The notes: generated from the letters alone by a model not told the origin. A stretch of DNA of 64,000 bases from Mycolicibacterium stellerae (GCF_003719305.1 NZ_RARC01000002.1:434001-498000), one strand, 5' to 3'. Positions 1-8,715 are shown, numbered from the stretch's first letter. Translations and numbers: made by a program.

Positions 1-378
1 GTCACCCCAGAAGCTCGGCCCGACAACGGCATACGCGACAGGAAGGTCGTTGACGACGGCGGTCAGCTCGCGCAGCGACGGCATCGGCTTGAGCAGGTTC
101 ACGCCACCCATCGCCAGGCTGAACCGGTCGGGTCGCGACTCGACGAACTTGCGGGCGGTGACCGACGGCTTGGCGAGGTTGTCCATCAGGATCGCCTTCG
201 CCACACCCTGCTCGTCCATTTCGTCGAGCAGTTCGGACTCCTCGACGGGGGCGAACATCGAGTCGGGACCCTTGAAGTAGTCGTCGCGCACCTTGAGCAT
301 CCAGGTCGGTTGCTGGTCGGTTTCGCCGAAGTGCACGTTCACCAGACAGTCAATGGCCCGGCTTGCTTTGTGTGTCAT
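1..378 (-). CDS. Amidohydrolase family 2 protein, N-terminal part (runs off the left edge)
   Basis: Reading the minus strand from the ATG at 378 gives 126 uninterrupted codons to the window edge, beginning MTHKASRAIDCLVNVHFGE. The order of an early short beta strand, a DYFKGPDSMF segment, then DEMDEQGVAKAILMDNLA and a RPDRFSLAMGGVN stretch is typical of amidohydrolase_2 (ACMSD-like TIM-barrel) proteins. These hydrolyse or decarboxylate C-C or C-N bonds. The start overlaps the stop of the preceding FadD gene by 4 bp (ATGA), so it is the last visible gene of the operon beginning at 4035. The metal-ligand region lies outside the window, so substrate and activity cannot be judged. Confidence 0.75.
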   Translation of the reverse strand, partial: MTHKASRAIDCLVNVHFGETDQQPTWMLKVRDDYFKGPDSMFAPVEESELLDEMDEQGVAKAILMDNLAKPSVTARKFVESRPDRFSLAMGGVNLLKPMPSLRELTAVVNDLPVAYAVVGPSFWGD

Positions 379-1994
379 GTCGTCACCCGCTGTGTCGCTT
401 GACTTTTCGCCCACCGATAGTCGGCCTTTCCGTTGCCGAGGCGGCGCACCTTGTCGACGAAGATGAACTCCTTGGGCGCCTTGAAGCGGGCGAGGTCCGC
501 CACGCACGCGGCATGCAGTGCCTCCGCGTCGGCCGTCGTCTCCGAACTGGTTTCCACCAGCGCGACGATCTCCTGGCCCCACCTGTCGCTCTCGCGCCCG
601 ACCACCAGCGCGTCGACCACGCCTGGGCATGCCCGCAGGACCGCCTCGACCTCCTCGACGAAGACCTTCTCCCCGCCGGTGTTGACCACAAGCGAGTCGC
701 GGCCGTACAGGCGCAGCGTGCCGTCCGCCTCGAGCGACGCGCGGTCGCCCGACACCACCACGCGCCTGCCGTCGACGACCGGGAAGGTCTTGCGGGTGGC
801 GTCGGCATCGTCGAAGTAGCCCAACGGTATCCGGCCCGTGCGCACCACCCAGCCGACCTCCGGTTCGCCGGGTTCGACGAATCGTGTCATGTCGTCGGAC
901 ACCACGGTGCCACCCTCGCGCAGATCGAAGGTGTCGCGGTGTGACCCGCGTTGGTTGCGCCCGAATCCCATGTTGCCGGTCTCCGACGAGCCGTAGCCGT
1001 TGATGATCGTGAGCTTGGGCAGCTTCTCCAGGAGCGCGCTGACATGTTTGGGATTGGTTGCGGCACCGCCCGTTCCGATGGCGTACAACGACGACAGGTC
1101 ATAGCTGTTTCGATTGAGCTCCTCGATCAGCGGGGCCGCGTAGGCGTCGCCCACCATCGTCATCATGCCGACCCTCTGCCGCTCGGCGGTCCGCCAGACC
1201 AGGGGTGGGTTGAATTTGGTCCGGTCGTCGTAGAGCACCACCGGCAGCCCGGCCAGCGTCCCGGAGAACACCGTCCACAGGCCGGCCGCGTGCATCAGCG
1301 GCGATACCGCGAACCACGGGGCGCCCTGGTTGCGGCGCACCTTGTCGTGGATCACGGTCGCAGACTCGTGGTCGGCGCCCACCATCGAGGACACGTAGGT
1401 GTCGCCCTGCCGCCACAGCACGCCCTTCGGTCTGCCCGTCGTGCCGCCTGTGCAGTACATGATGGCGTCGTCCGGCGACCCCGCGATGCGAAGTTCCGGA
1501 TCACCTTGTGCCACAGCGTCGTCCACGCCGACAGATCCCGGGATGCCGAGGCCGTCGGTGCCGTCGTCGACGTCGATCAGGAGGTCGGCGCCCACCGATC
1601 CCAGCACGTCGGCGAATTTCGCACCCAATGCGCGGTGGTAGATGACGGCGCGCGGTTTGACGTAGTCGAGGAGGTCGGCGACCTCGCCGGGGGTGTAGTG
1701 GTGGTTGACGTTCACCGGGACGGTGCGGGCCTTCAGGCAGCCGATCACCATCTCGGGATAGCGGTCGTTGTGCATGATCAACGCGACCCGGTCCTGGCCG
1801 CACTCCCAGTTGTCCAGCTCGTCGCGCTCGCGGTGGGTGCCGAACCCCCTTTCCGCCAGGAAGTTCGCCAGCCGGCGCGTGCGCTGCGCCATTTCTCCGT
1901 AGCTGGTGCGGCGGTCACCACATACCGTCATGGGGCGGTCCGGAATGACGTCGGCGATGGCGTCGACGACATCGCCGATGGTCCACTCAGGCAC
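375..1994 (-). CDS. Acyl-CoA synthetase (AMP-binding, FadD19-like)
   Basis: This 539-residue ANL-superfamily adenylating enzyme would activate a carboxylic acid to its acyl-CoA through an acyl-AMP. The P-loop YCTGGTTGRPKGVLWRQ lies near residues 180-196, followed by GYGSSETGNMG (A5), GDRASLEADGTLRLYGRD (A7/A8 hinge) and the C-terminal catalytic lysine in GNGKADYRW. The wording GGTTGRPKGVLWR and the KADYRWAK ending resemble mycobacterial FadD19, a steroid side-chain CoA ligase, but that is similarity from memory. The GTG start has a GAGGAG ribosome-binding site about 8 nt upstream. It sits 26 bp after one amidohydrolase gene and overlaps the next by 4 bp. Confidence 0.9.
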   Translation of the reverse strand: MPEWTIGDVVDAIADVIPDRPMTVCGDRRTSYGEMAQRTRRLANFLAERGFGTHRERDELDNWECGQDRVALIMHNDRYPEMVIGCLKARTVPVNVNHHYTPGEVADLLDYVKPRAVIYHRALGAKFADVLGSVGADLLIDVDDGTDGLGIPGSVGVDDAVAQGDPELRIAGSPDDAIMYCTGGTTGRPKGVLWRQGDTYVSSMVGADHESATVIHDKVRRNQGAPWFAVSPLMHAAGLWTVFSGTLAGLPVVLYDDRTKFNPPLVWRTAERQRVGMMTMVGDAYAAPLIEELNRNSYDLSSLYAIGTGGAATNPKHVSALLEKLPKLTIINGYGSSETGNMGFGRNQRGSHRDTFDLREGGTVVSDDMTRFVEPGEPEVGWVVRTGRIPLGYFDDADATRKTFPVVDGRRVVVSGDRASLEADGTLRLYGRDSLVVNTGGEKVFVEEVEAVLRACPGVVDALVVGRESDRWGQEIVALVETSSETTADAEALHAACVADLARFKAPKEFIFVDKVRRLGNGKADYRWAKSQATQRVTT

Positions 1995-2020
1995 CCTGTG
2001 CGCTCCTCACGTCCGCGGTC

Positions 2021-3223
2021 TCATGCCGACACGTTCACGCCAAGCAGCTGGAGGGCGTTATCCCGCATGACTTTCCTGGTGTCCTCGTCGCTGAACTCCG
2101 GGAACTGCGGAATGTCGGCGGTGAACGACATCGGGTCGGCGAGTCCCTCACCGTGCGGCCAGTCCGAGCCGAACAGGATCTTGTCCACGCCGATGGTCTC
2201 GGCCAGCAGCTTCACGTCGTCCTCGTAGTACGGCGCGATCCAGACATTGTTGCGAAGCTGCGCGACCGGGTCTTCCTTGAAGTGATAGGGCGCCGTGTTG
2301 GCGGCCTTCTTGAGCCGCTTGATCAAGCGGTAGACGAAGTAGGAGCCGTTCTCGATGCTGGCGACCTTCAGAGTCGGGTGCCGGGTGAAGACCTGGTGGA
2401 CGATCATCGACGCCATCGAGTCGTGAATGGCGCGGTCGTCGAGCAGCACCTGATCCAGCGGATCCTTCTTTCCGAATCCCTCGAACGTCGCCTTGCCGCC
2501 CCACAGCGCCGCTATCGCGAGGTACCCGCTGTCGGAAAGATGGAAGACGACGGGAACACCCGCTTCGGCCAGCCGGGCCCACACCGGGTCGTGCAATGGG
2601 TCACCAAGCGAACGCGGCTTCACGATGCCGGGCACCGGCGCGGGGCGCACACACACGATCTTGGCGCCGCGCGCCAGCACGAACTCGACTTCCTCGACGG
2701 CCCTTTCGGGGTCGGCGAGCGAGATGATCGGCGCCGACAGGAATCGGTGATCGGGGCGGTCGAAGCCCCAGTCGTCGTCGAGCCACTCGTTGAAGGCGTG
2801 CACCGACACCATCGTCGCCTCGATGTCGTGCTTGAGGGCCTCCTCGACCCCGCACGCGAACGTGGGCAGCATGAACACCGTCTCGAGGTTCTGCTTGTCC
2901 AGGATCTTTGCCCGGGCGTCGCGGTTCTGGTACTCGGGATGGTCGGCAAGGCGGTCGACCTTCATCAGCGACGCCGGGTCGACGCCATCGGGAATCTCAC
3001 CGCGGAACAACAGATCTAGACAGCCCGGCTCGATGATCGGGTCGAACGTCGGGTTCGGGATGAACTGGTTGACCACACCACCCATGACGGCGAACGTGCG
3101 CTTGCCCTCGGTGAGCATCTGCACACCGCGGCGCTTGAACTCCTTGGGTAGGTATCGGGTGAAGGAGTCGACGGGCTCGTAGTAGTGGTTGTCGACGTCG
3201 ATCGCCTGATAGTCCAGCGTCAT
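2021..3223 (-). CDS. Amidohydrolase family 2 protein
   Basis: A 400-residue metal-dependent hydrolase of the amidohydrolase_2 family. The N-terminal AIDVDNHYYEP is the family's D-x-H metal-site strand. Further motifs are the PTFACGVEE segment, VVFHLSDSGY (second histidine region), and the C-terminal KILFGSDWPHGEG, whose Asp is the usual catalytic/metal residue. A strong ribosome-binding site (AAGGAGG) lies inside the end of the upstream enoyl-CoA hydratase gene, whose stop overlaps this ATG by 4 bp. Family members act as decarboxylases or hydrolases in aromatic and alicyclic acid degradation. Position between an EchA and a FadD suggests opening or trimming of a CoA-linked or free acid, but the substrate is unknown. 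Confidence 0.88.
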   Translation of the reverse strand: MTLDYQAIDVDNHYYEPVDSFTRYLPKEFKRRGVQMLTEGKRTFAVMGGVVNQFIPNPTFDPIIEPGCLDLLFRGEIPDGVDPASLMKVDRLADHPEYQNRDARAKILDKQNLETVFMLPTFACGVEEALKHDIEATMVSVHAFNEWLDDDWGFDRPDHRFLSAPIISLADPERAVEEVEFVLARGAKIVCVRPAPVPGIVKPRSLGDPLHDPVWARLAEAGVPVVFHLSDSGYLAIAALWGGKATFEGFGKKDPLDQVLLDDRAIHDSMASMIVHQVFTRHPTLKVASIENGSYFVYRLIKRLKKAANTAPYHFKEDPVAQLRNNVWIAPYYEDDVKLLAETIGVDKILFGSDWPHGEGLADPMSFTADIPQFPEFSDEDTRKVMRDNALQLLGVNVSA

Positions 3224-4035
3224 AAGGTGACCTCCTTGCGCGGCGGGAAGTTCGGTGTGCGCTTCTCGAAGAATGCCGTGATGCCCTCGATGAAGTCGGG
3301 ACGTTGCATGGATTCGTGCATCAATTTCTCGGCGTGGTCGCTGGCCTCGAACACGTCGCGCATCGCGTCTGCGTACACCTGTTGTTTGATCACCGACAGC
3401 GAACTCGGCGCGCAGTTGGCGGCGATGTCCTCGGCGTAGGCGATCGCCCGAGGCAGCAGCTCCTCCGGCGCGACGACGTCGTTGACAAGGCCGAGCACCT
3501 TCGCCTCCTCGGCCAGAAACACCCGGCCGGAAAGGAGCAGGTCCATCGCGACGCCCCAGCCGACGACTCGCGGGAGTATCCAGCTGATGCCGTATTCGGC
3601 GATCAGGCCGCGGCGCGCGAACGAGGTGGTGAACTTCGCCCCGGCGGCCGCGAACCGGACGTCACACATCAGCGCCTGGGTCAGCCCGATGCCCGCGCAG
3701 GCGCCGTTGATCGCGGCGATGACCGGCTTGCGCAGTGTCGCCACGAAATGCGGATGACGTTCGCCGACCAACGTGGAGATGTCGGTCTCGCCGTTGGTGT
3801 TCGCCGTCTCGATCGACGACAGGTCGCCCATGTCGGCGCCGACGCAGAACGCCCGGCCCGCCCCGGTGACGACGATTGCCCGCACATCCGGGTCGGCCTC
3901 GGCCTCGTCGAGCAGGGTGTAGAACTTGGCCGCCAGCCCGCCGCCCCACCCGTTCATCCGCTCTGGCCGGTTGAGGGTCAGCACGGCAACACCGCTGCTT
4001 CGTAGCTCGTAGAGGACCGGGTCGTCAGCACTCAC
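3220..4035 (-). CDS. Enoyl-CoA hydratase/isomerase (crotonase) family
   Basis: A 271-residue crotonase. The N-terminal VAVLTLNRPERMNGWG and the first oxyanion-hole motif GRAFCVGADMGDL are present. INGACAGIGLTQALMCDVRFAA supplies the second oxyanion NH, and RRGLIAEYGISWILPRVVG carries the glutamate expected to activate water or abstract a proton. Its usual role is hydration or isomerisation of 2-enoyl-CoAs. It leads an operon (EchA, amidohydrolase, FadD, amidohydrolase). The GTG start lies 7 nt below a TACAGT -10 box, so the message is probably leaderless. No Shine-Dalgarno sequence is visible. Confidence 0.9.
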   Translation of the reverse strand: MSADDPVLYELRSSGVAVLTLNRPERMNGWGGGLAAKFYTLLDEAEADPDVRAIVVTGAGRAFCVGADMGDLSSIETANTNGETDISTLVGERHPHFVATLRKPVIAAINGACAGIGLTQALMCDVRFAAAGAKFTTSFARRGLIAEYGISWILPRVVGWGVAMDLLLSGRVFLAEEAKVLGLVNDVVAPEELLPRAIAYAEDIAANCAPSSLSVIKQQVYADAMRDVFEASDHAEKLMHESMQRPDFIEGITAFFEKRTPNFPPRKEVTL

Positions 4036-4042
4036 GGCACTT

Positions 4043-4048
4043 ACTGTA
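4043..4048 (-). promoter_or_regulatory. Predicted leaderless promoter -10 box, overlapping TACTGTA motif
   Basis: On the minus strand TACAGT (fits mycobacterial TANNNT) is followed by 7 nt and then the GTG start of the crotonase at 4035, the spacing expected for a leaderless transcript. The same bases form the TACTGTA element (4042-4048) that recurs in three other promoters of this island, so this may also be an operator. Confidence 0.5.
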
Positions 4049-4085
4049 CACCTTTCGGTAGCGCCTTCCGCACCTGTCGCCTTCC

Positions 4086-5093
4086 TCAGCTGGAGACCAG
4101 CCCGTACCGTCGATACGCTGCATCGATCTGCGACTTACCCTCGGCGGGAAACGTGGCTTGCGGCGGTCGCGAGTGCGGATAATCGCCGATCGGCAGACCG
4201 AGCACCGACGCGGCGTACTTGAACGCGCCGCCCCAGTGGGTGAAGTACTCCGGTCGGCCGGGATAACAGGTGAACCAGGACGCCATGTCGACGCCGAATT
4301 GGTCCAGCCCGGATTTCTCGGCATAGTCCATTGCGTCGATCAACTTGTCGTTCCAGACAAGCTCCCAGTACTCGGAGATGATCGGCCGCTCCGGCGTCTC
4401 GTACAGATAGCCCGCGGTGCCGAGTTGTGCGGCACCGACGATGCCGGCCCGCAGCCAGCCCGCCCGGTAGACGGTCAGGTCGCACTCCCAGATCGTCAGA
4501 TTGGGCGCCAGCTCGTGCAGCAGCCGACTGCTCGCGGGCCGGAACGCCCCCTCTTTCGTCGCGCAGACGGCCGGGATCTCGGTATAGATCCGCGCACCCT
4601 CGGCGGGAGTCAGCACGTAGCCCGACGACGGCGAGTTGAACATGCCGAGCGCGATGTCGGTGCGATCGGCGATGTAGCGGAAGAAGTTCAGCACGCCTTC
4701 ACCGCCGTGCGCCTCCATCATCGGCGTCTGGATGTAGGCGATGTCGGCACCCGCCTGCTGGGCGTGCTGCGTCAGCTCGACGCAGTCCTTGGCGCACGTG
4801 GCGGCGGTGCAGGCCTGAATGACGACATCGGGATCGGCCCTGCGGCCTTCCTCGATTGCTATCTCCAGCAACTGCTTTCGCTCGGCGAGCGTCAGCGACC
4901 AGAACTCCGCGATTCCGCTGGTGCACCACAGCATCGGGTGTTTGAGCTCGCCTACGCAGTAACGCACCAGGGTCCGGTAGGCGTTCCAGTCGATGTCGTC
5001 ACCGTCGGTACCACAGAACGGCGTGTAGAGGCTGTTGCCGATTCCGCGCAGGCCCGTGCGTGCCCATTCGCGCGCATCGCGTGCTGTTGCCAT
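4086..5093 (-). CDS. Dihydrodipicolinate synthase/N-acetylneuraminate lyase family aldolase
   Basis: A 335-residue DapA-family TIM barrel. The Schiff-base lysine is K180 in VCATKEG, and an early STPF-like segment is present as LYTPFCGTDG. The usual YNxP tyrosine that relays protons in DapA is replaced by Phe (F152 in MFNSPSSGYV). The protein is about 40 residues longer than DapA. With the catabolic neighbours, this argues for a hydratase-aldolase or retro-aldolase rather than lysine biosynthesis. A strong AAGGAGG ribosome-binding site precedes the ATG. It follows an SDR by 25 bp and is probably the last gene of the operon starting at 6675. Substrate unknown. Confidence 0.82.
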   Translation of the reverse strand: MATARDAREWARTGLRGIGNSLYTPFCGTDGDDIDWNAYRTLVRYCVGELKHPMLWCTSGIAEFWSLTLAERKQLLEIAIEEGRRADPDVVIQACTAATCAKDCVELTQHAQQAGADIAYIQTPMMEAHGGEGVLNFFRYIADRTDIALGMFNSPSSGYVLTPAEGARIYTEIPAVCATKEGAFRPASSRLLHELAPNLTIWECDLTVYRAGWLRAGIVGAAQLGTAGYLYETPERPIISEYWELVWNDKLIDAMDYAEKSGLDQFGVDMASWFTCYPGRPEYFTHWGGAFKYAASVLGLPIGDYPHSRPPQATFPAEGKSQIDAAYRRYGLVSS

Positions 5094-5118
5094 GTCGCCT
5101 CCTTCTCAGGTGAAGTCG

Positions 5119-5904
5119 CTACCCGCCGTCGACGTTGATGTTGGCGCCGGTCATGTAGGAGTTGCGTCGCGAGACCAGGAACGCGACGACGGGACCGATC
5201 TCGCTGGGCCGGCCTGCGCGCGGCAGATGCGCGGGGTGCCCGAAATGCTTGTCGATGCCTGCCATCACCGCGTAGGGATCGCTCCCGTCGATGCCGACCG
5301 AATCAGCCCAGCCCGCAAGCGATTCCGACAGGATGCTGCCGGGCGAAACCACGTTGACCATGATCTCGTCGGGGGCCAGCGCCAGTGAAAGGTTCTTCGA
5401 GATGCTGGTGACCATCGCCTTGGCCGCCGTGTAAGCGGGCAGGATGACGCTCTGGCGCTGTGTCGAATGCGCCGAGAAATTGACGATGCGTGCCCACTGC
5501 GCCTTGCGCAGCAGCGGCAGTGCGGAGCGGACGCAGTGCACCATGCCCATCACGCCTTCGTCGACGGCCTGCCGCCACTGTTCGTCGGTGAGGTCGGTGA
5601 AGGCGCCCACCGCACCGGGACCCGCGACGTTGACGAGGATGTTGAGCTCACCGTCCCACCGATGCGCGACTTCGTCGAAAACGCGTTGGGCCGCTTCGGC
5701 ATCGGTGACGTCGGCCACCAGAGCAAGCGCGTCGGGGCTGCCGCGGCTCGACAGGTCGGCGACCGCGTCGTCGAGCACGGACTGGGTTCGGCCGACGACC
5801 GCGACGCGCGCTCCGTCATCGGCAAGGCAGCGGGCGGTGGCCAACCCCATGCCGCGGCCGCCGCCGACGACTACCGCGGTGGCGTTCTCCAGGCCGAGAT
5901 CCAT
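5119..5904 (-). CDS. SDR-family oxidoreductase
   Basis: A 261-residue classical short-chain dehydrogenase. The Rossmann motif is VVVGGGRGMGLATARCLA (a GGGRGMG variant of TGxxxGxG). NVAGPG stands for the NAG motif, and the catalytic pair is Ser in NFSAHS and AYTAAK (YxxxK). It ends with the common SYMTGANINVDGG. It would interconvert a hydroxyl and a keto group on an acyl-CoA or ring intermediate with NAD(P). It sits between a crotonase (9 bp upstream) and the DapA-like lyase in the same direction. The ribosome-binding site is weak, suggesting translational coupling. Confidence 0.9.
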   Translation of the reverse strand: MDLGLENATAVVVGGGRGMGLATARCLADDGARVAVVGRTQSVLDDAVADLSSRGSPDALALVADVTDAEAAQRVFDEVAHRWDGELNILVNVAGPGAVGAFTDLTDEQWRQAVDEGVMGMVHCVRSALPLLRKAQWARIVNFSAHSTQRQSVILPAYTAAKAMVTSISKNLSLALAPDEIMVNVVSPGSILSESLAGWADSVGIDGSDPYAVMAGIDKHFGHPAHLPRAGRPSEIGPVVAFLVSRRNSYMTGANINVDGG

Positions 5905-5913
5905 CTGCCGCTC

Positions 5914-6675
5914 TTAAGTGCCGGTCCAGTTGGGCGCGCGCTTCTCGGCGAATGCGATCGCGCCTTCCTTTGCATCGTTGGAGGTGAAGATCGGCAGGAT
6001 GTGTTCGAGTTGCTTCTTCCACATCTCTTCTTCGGACCACTCCGCGGACTTCGTGATGATCTCCTTGGTGGTCGCGACTGCCAGCGGACCGTTGGCAGTG
6101 ATGCGCTCAGCCAGCTCGACCGCGCCGCCCAGCGCCTCCCCTGGCTCGGTGACAGCATTGACGAAACCCCACTGCTCGCCCTGCTCGGCGGTGAAACTCT
6201 CTCCGGTCAAAGCCAATTCGAGCGCCTTCTGGTACGGGATGCGCCGTGGCAGCCGCAGCAGTCCGCCACCGGCGGCGACCAATCCGCGCTTGACTTCCGG
6301 GATGCCGAACTTCGCGGACCGCGACGCCACCACCAGGTCGGTGGCGAGCACCACCTCCGTGCCGCCCGCCAACGCGTACCCCTCGACTGCGGAGATCAGC
6401 GGCTTTCTCGGCGGCCGCTCGGTGAACCCGATGCCTCGGCCGGGTATCGCGACGACCTCACCGGCGGCGAACGCCTTGAGGTCCATGCCCGCGCAGAAGT
6501 TTCCGCCTGCCCCGGTGATGATCCCGACGGACAGGTCGGCGCTGTCGTCGAGTTCGTCGACGGCGTCCGCCAAACCCTGACTGACCGCGAGGTTCACCGC
6601 GTTGCGCTGATCCGGCCGGTTGATGGTGATGATGAGAACGCGTCCGCGGCGCTCCCGTAGAACCTCTTCAGACAC
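5914..6675 (-). CDS. Enoyl-CoA hydratase/isomerase (crotonase) family
   Basis: A 253-residue crotonase beginning VSEEVLRERRGRVLIITINRPDQRNAV (GTG start, GAAGGG upstream). The first oxyanion motif is GNFCAGMDLKAFAAG. VEGYALAGGTEVVLATDLVVAS gives the second, and EVKRGLVAAGGGLLRLPRRIPY lies where the second catalytic Glu usually sits but shows Ala-Ala-Gly. The hydratase glutamates are therefore not both obvious, so an isomerase, hydrolase or lyase activity of the superfamily is possible. It is the first gene of a three-gene operon (crotonase, SDR, DapA-like) divergent from a tetR gene. Confidence 0.88.
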   Translation of the reverse strand: MSEEVLRERRGRVLIITINRPDQRNAVNLAVSQGLADAVDELDDSADLSVGIITGAGGNFCAGMDLKAFAAGEVVAIPGRGIGFTERPPRKPLISAVEGYALAGGTEVVLATDLVVASRSAKFGIPEVKRGLVAAGGGLLRLPRRIPYQKALELALTGESFTAEQGEQWGFVNAVTEPGEALGGAVELAERITANGPLAVATTKEIITKSAEWSEEEMWKKQLEHILPIFTSNDAKEGAIAFAEKRAPNWTGT

Positions 6676-6710
6676 ACGTAGCCCTTCGCCTGCGCACCAA
6701 CTCTGCTAGA

Positions 6711-6735
6711 AAAGCTTACTATAGGTCTTACAGTA
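6711..6735. promoter_or_regulatory. Divergent promoter with tandem CTTACnnTAG repeats, candidate TetR operator
   Basis: The 89-bp gap between the divergent crotonase (6675) and tetR (6765) contains CTTACTATAG followed 12 bp later by CTTACAGTAG, a direct repeat. The second copy includes TACAGTA, the reverse complement of the TACTGTA motif shared by promoters near 4042, 8766 and 11129. TACTAT also fits a -10 box for the tetR direction. Position and repetition suggest autoregulation, which is inferred. Confidence 0.5.
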
Positions 6736-6764
6736 GTTGAGCGAAACAGATGGAGGTGCCCGTC

Positions 6765-7487
6765 GTGGCCAAGCAGGCAACCGCGGAGAAGCGTCAGCGA
6801 CGCGAACGCGGGTCCATCAACCCCGACGACATCATCAAGGGCGCATTCGAGCTCGCGGAGGATGTTGGCATCGACAACCTCAGCATGCCGTTGTTGGGCA
6901 AGCACCTCGGCGTCGGAGTGACAAGCATCTACTGGTACTTCCGCAAGAAGGACGACCTGCTCAACGCGATGACGGACCGCGCGCTCAAGCAATACGTGTT
7001 CGCCACACCCTATGTGGAGGCCGAGGACTGGCGTGAGACGCTCGCCAATCACGCACGCACGATGCGAAAGACGTTCCTCGGCAACCCGATTCTGTCCGAT
7101 CTGATTCTCATCCGGTCAGCATTGAGCCCACGTGCGGCCAAGCTGGGGGTGGCCGCCGTCGAAAAGGCGATCGAAAGCCTCGCCGAGGCCGGGTTGTCAC
7201 CGGAGGACGCCTTCGACACCTACTCCGCGGTGTCGGTACATGTGCGCGGATCGGTTGTGCTGCAGCGGCTCTACGACAAGAACCGGTCCACAGACGGCGG
7301 GCCCGGCGACTTCGAGGAGGCGATGATCGTCGACCCCGCGACGGCGCCTCTGCTCGCACAGGCGACGGCAAAGGGCCACCGCATCGGCGCGGCAGACGAT
7401 TTCAACTTCGACTACGGCCTCGAGTGCATCCTCGACCACGCCGAGCGACTGATCGAGGCGTCGAAAAAGCCAGCCCGCAAAAAGTGA
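6765..7487 (+). CDS. TetR-family transcriptional regulator
   Basis: A 240-residue regulator. Residues ~20-70 form the TetR N-terminal helix-turn-helix: INPDDIIKGAFELAEDVG, LSMPLLGKHLGVGVTSIYWYF and RKKDDLLNAM. The C-terminal half is a variable ligand-binding domain. The GTG at 6765 is preferred over the ATG at 6750 because GGAGGTG (6752-6758) lies 6 nt before it. It is divergent from the crotonase-SDR-DapA operon and probably represses it and related operons carrying TACTGTA. An acyl-CoA or the free acid is the likely ligand, by analogy with other mycobacterial catabolic TetR proteins. Confidence 0.9.
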   Translation: MAKQATAEKRQRRERGSINPDDIIKGAFELAEDVGIDNLSMPLLGKHLGVGVTSIYWYFRKKDDLLNAMTDRALKQYVFATPYVEAEDWRETLANHARTMRKTFLGNPILSDLILIRSALSPRAAKLGVAAVEKAIESLAEAGLSPEDAFDTYSAVSVHVRGSVVLQRLYDKNRSTDGGPGDFEEAMIVDPATAPLLAQATAKGHRIGAADDFNFDYGLECILDHAERLIEASKKPARKK

Positions 7488-7534
7488 TTTGGGCGCGCTC
7501 GCGTGCGCTCAGCGTATGTGAGCGCGCCGAAATC
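7486..7534. terminator. Bidirectional hairpin terminator
   Basis: A near-perfect inverted repeat lies between the convergent tetR and thiolase genes: GATTTgGGCGCGCTC at 7486-7500 pairs with GAGCGCGCCgAAATC at 7520-7534, with one mismatch and a 19-nt loop. The T-rich and A-rich outer arms suit termination in both directions. Confidence 0.65.
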
Positions 7535-7539
7535 GCTAG

Positions 7540-8715
7540 CTAGACCTCGATGACGACGGCGCCGCCCTGGCCGCCGCCTGCGCACATCGCCGCGACGCCG
7601 ATGCCACCGCCGCGCCGCTGCAGCTCGTAGACGAGCGTCGTCACCATCCGCGCACCCGATGCGGCGATGGGATGGCCAAGGCTGCAGCCGCTTCCGGAGA
7701 AGTTCACCAGCTCCTCGTCAAGACCGTATTCGCGGCAAGCGGCGATCGGCACAGAGGCGAAGGCCTCGTTGATCTCCCACAGCGCGACGTCCGACGGCGT
7801 CAGGCCGGCCCGGTCGAGCACCTTGCCGATCACCTTCACCGCGCCCAGCCCGCAGTCGCGCGGCGCCACACCGGCTGCCGCCCACGCCCTCACGGTGGCC
7901 ATCTTCGTCAGCTTCTCGGCGTCGGCGTAGTCACTGTCGACCAGGGCCACCGCCGCCGCGGCGTCGTTGGTGCCGCTGCTGTTGCCCGCGGTGATGGAGA
8001 AGCCCTCGATCTCGGGATGTAGCACCTTCAGCCCGGCGAGCTTCTCGACGGTGGTGTCGCGACGCGGGAACTCGTCGACGCTGAAGTCGATGACGGATCC
8101 GTCGAACTGCTGGACTTTCAGCGGGATGATCTCGTCGAGGAATTTGCCCGCGTCGATCGCGGCGATCGCACGCTGGTGAGACCGCGCCGCCCACGCGTCC
8201 ATCTCCTCGCGGGTGATGCCGACCGACTGCGCGGTGTTCCAGCCGACGGTGATCGACATGTCCTTGGCGGGCGCGTCCGGCGTCTCGACGTGCGTCGGCG
8301 GCATCCAGCGCTCCTCGAACTTCAGCTCGGGACCGGGGATGCGCCAGTTCGTCAGCGGCGTCATCGACAGCGACTGCACTCCGCCTGCGACCAACGCTCG
8401 CTCCATGCCGGAGCCGATCTGCGCCGCCGCATTGCCGATCGCGGTCAGGCTGCCCGCGCAGTGCCGGTTCACCGACTGACCGGGAACACCGTCCATTCCG
8501 GTCGCGGTCGCCGCATAGCGGGCGAGATCGCCGCCGCCGTAGTGCGATTCGGCGATGATGATGTCGTCGAAGGCGGCCGGGTCGACACCTGACCGACGGA
8601 CGACCTCGGGAAGCACCGTGGTGATCAGTGTTTCCGGGCTGGTGTTGACCAGCGTCCCCTTGAAGGACCGGCCGATCGCTGTCCTGGCGGCGCCGACGAT
8701 GACGGGTGTGCCCAT
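7540..8715 (-). CDS. Acetyl-CoA acyltransferase (thiolase)
   Basis: A 391-residue thiolase. The nucleophilic cysteine is C86 in SVNRHCAGSLTAI. The histidine is in SLGHPIAASGARM, and the second cysteine in AAMCAGGGQGGAVV near the C terminus. NEAFAS is also present. It would cleave a 3-oxoacyl-CoA with CoA to release acetyl- or propionyl-CoA. It has its own upstream region with a TACTGTA element (8766-8772) and an acceptable GAGG ribosome-binding site. The downstream neighbour tetR is convergent. Confidence 0.92.
   Translation of the reverse strand: MGTPVIVGAARTAIGRSFKGTLVNTSPETLITTVLPEVVRRSGVDPAAFDDIIIAESHYGGGDLARYAATATGMDGVPGQSVNRHCAGSLTAIGNAAAQIGSGMERALVAGGVQSLSMTPLTNWRIPGPELKFEERWMPPTHVETPDAPAKDMSITVGWNTAQSVGITREEMDAWAARSHQRAIAAIDAGKFLDEIIPLKVQQFDGSVIDFSVDEFPRRDTTVEKLAGLKVLHPEIEGFSITAGNSSGTNDAAAAVALVDSDYADAEKLTKMATVRAWAAAGVAPRDCGLGAVKVIGKVLDRAGLTPSDVALWEINEAFASVPIAACREYGLDEELVNFSGSGCSLGHPIAASGARMVTTLVYELQRRGGGIGVAAMCAGGGQGGAVVIEV

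Noticed and set aside
951..2228. Plus-strand open frame of 425 codons antisense to the FadD19-like gene
   Set aside because: His/Arg/Val-rich translation with no motif; opposite strand of a clear acyl-CoA synthetase. Typical GC-rich shadow frame.
4158..5138. Plus-strand open frame of 326 codons over the DapA-like gene
   Set aside because: Low-complexity Arg/Gly/Val composition and no ribosome-binding site; antisense shadow.
5467..6660. Plus-strand open frame of 397 codons over the SDR and crotonase
   Set aside because: Spans two real genes on the other strand and shows no family motif.
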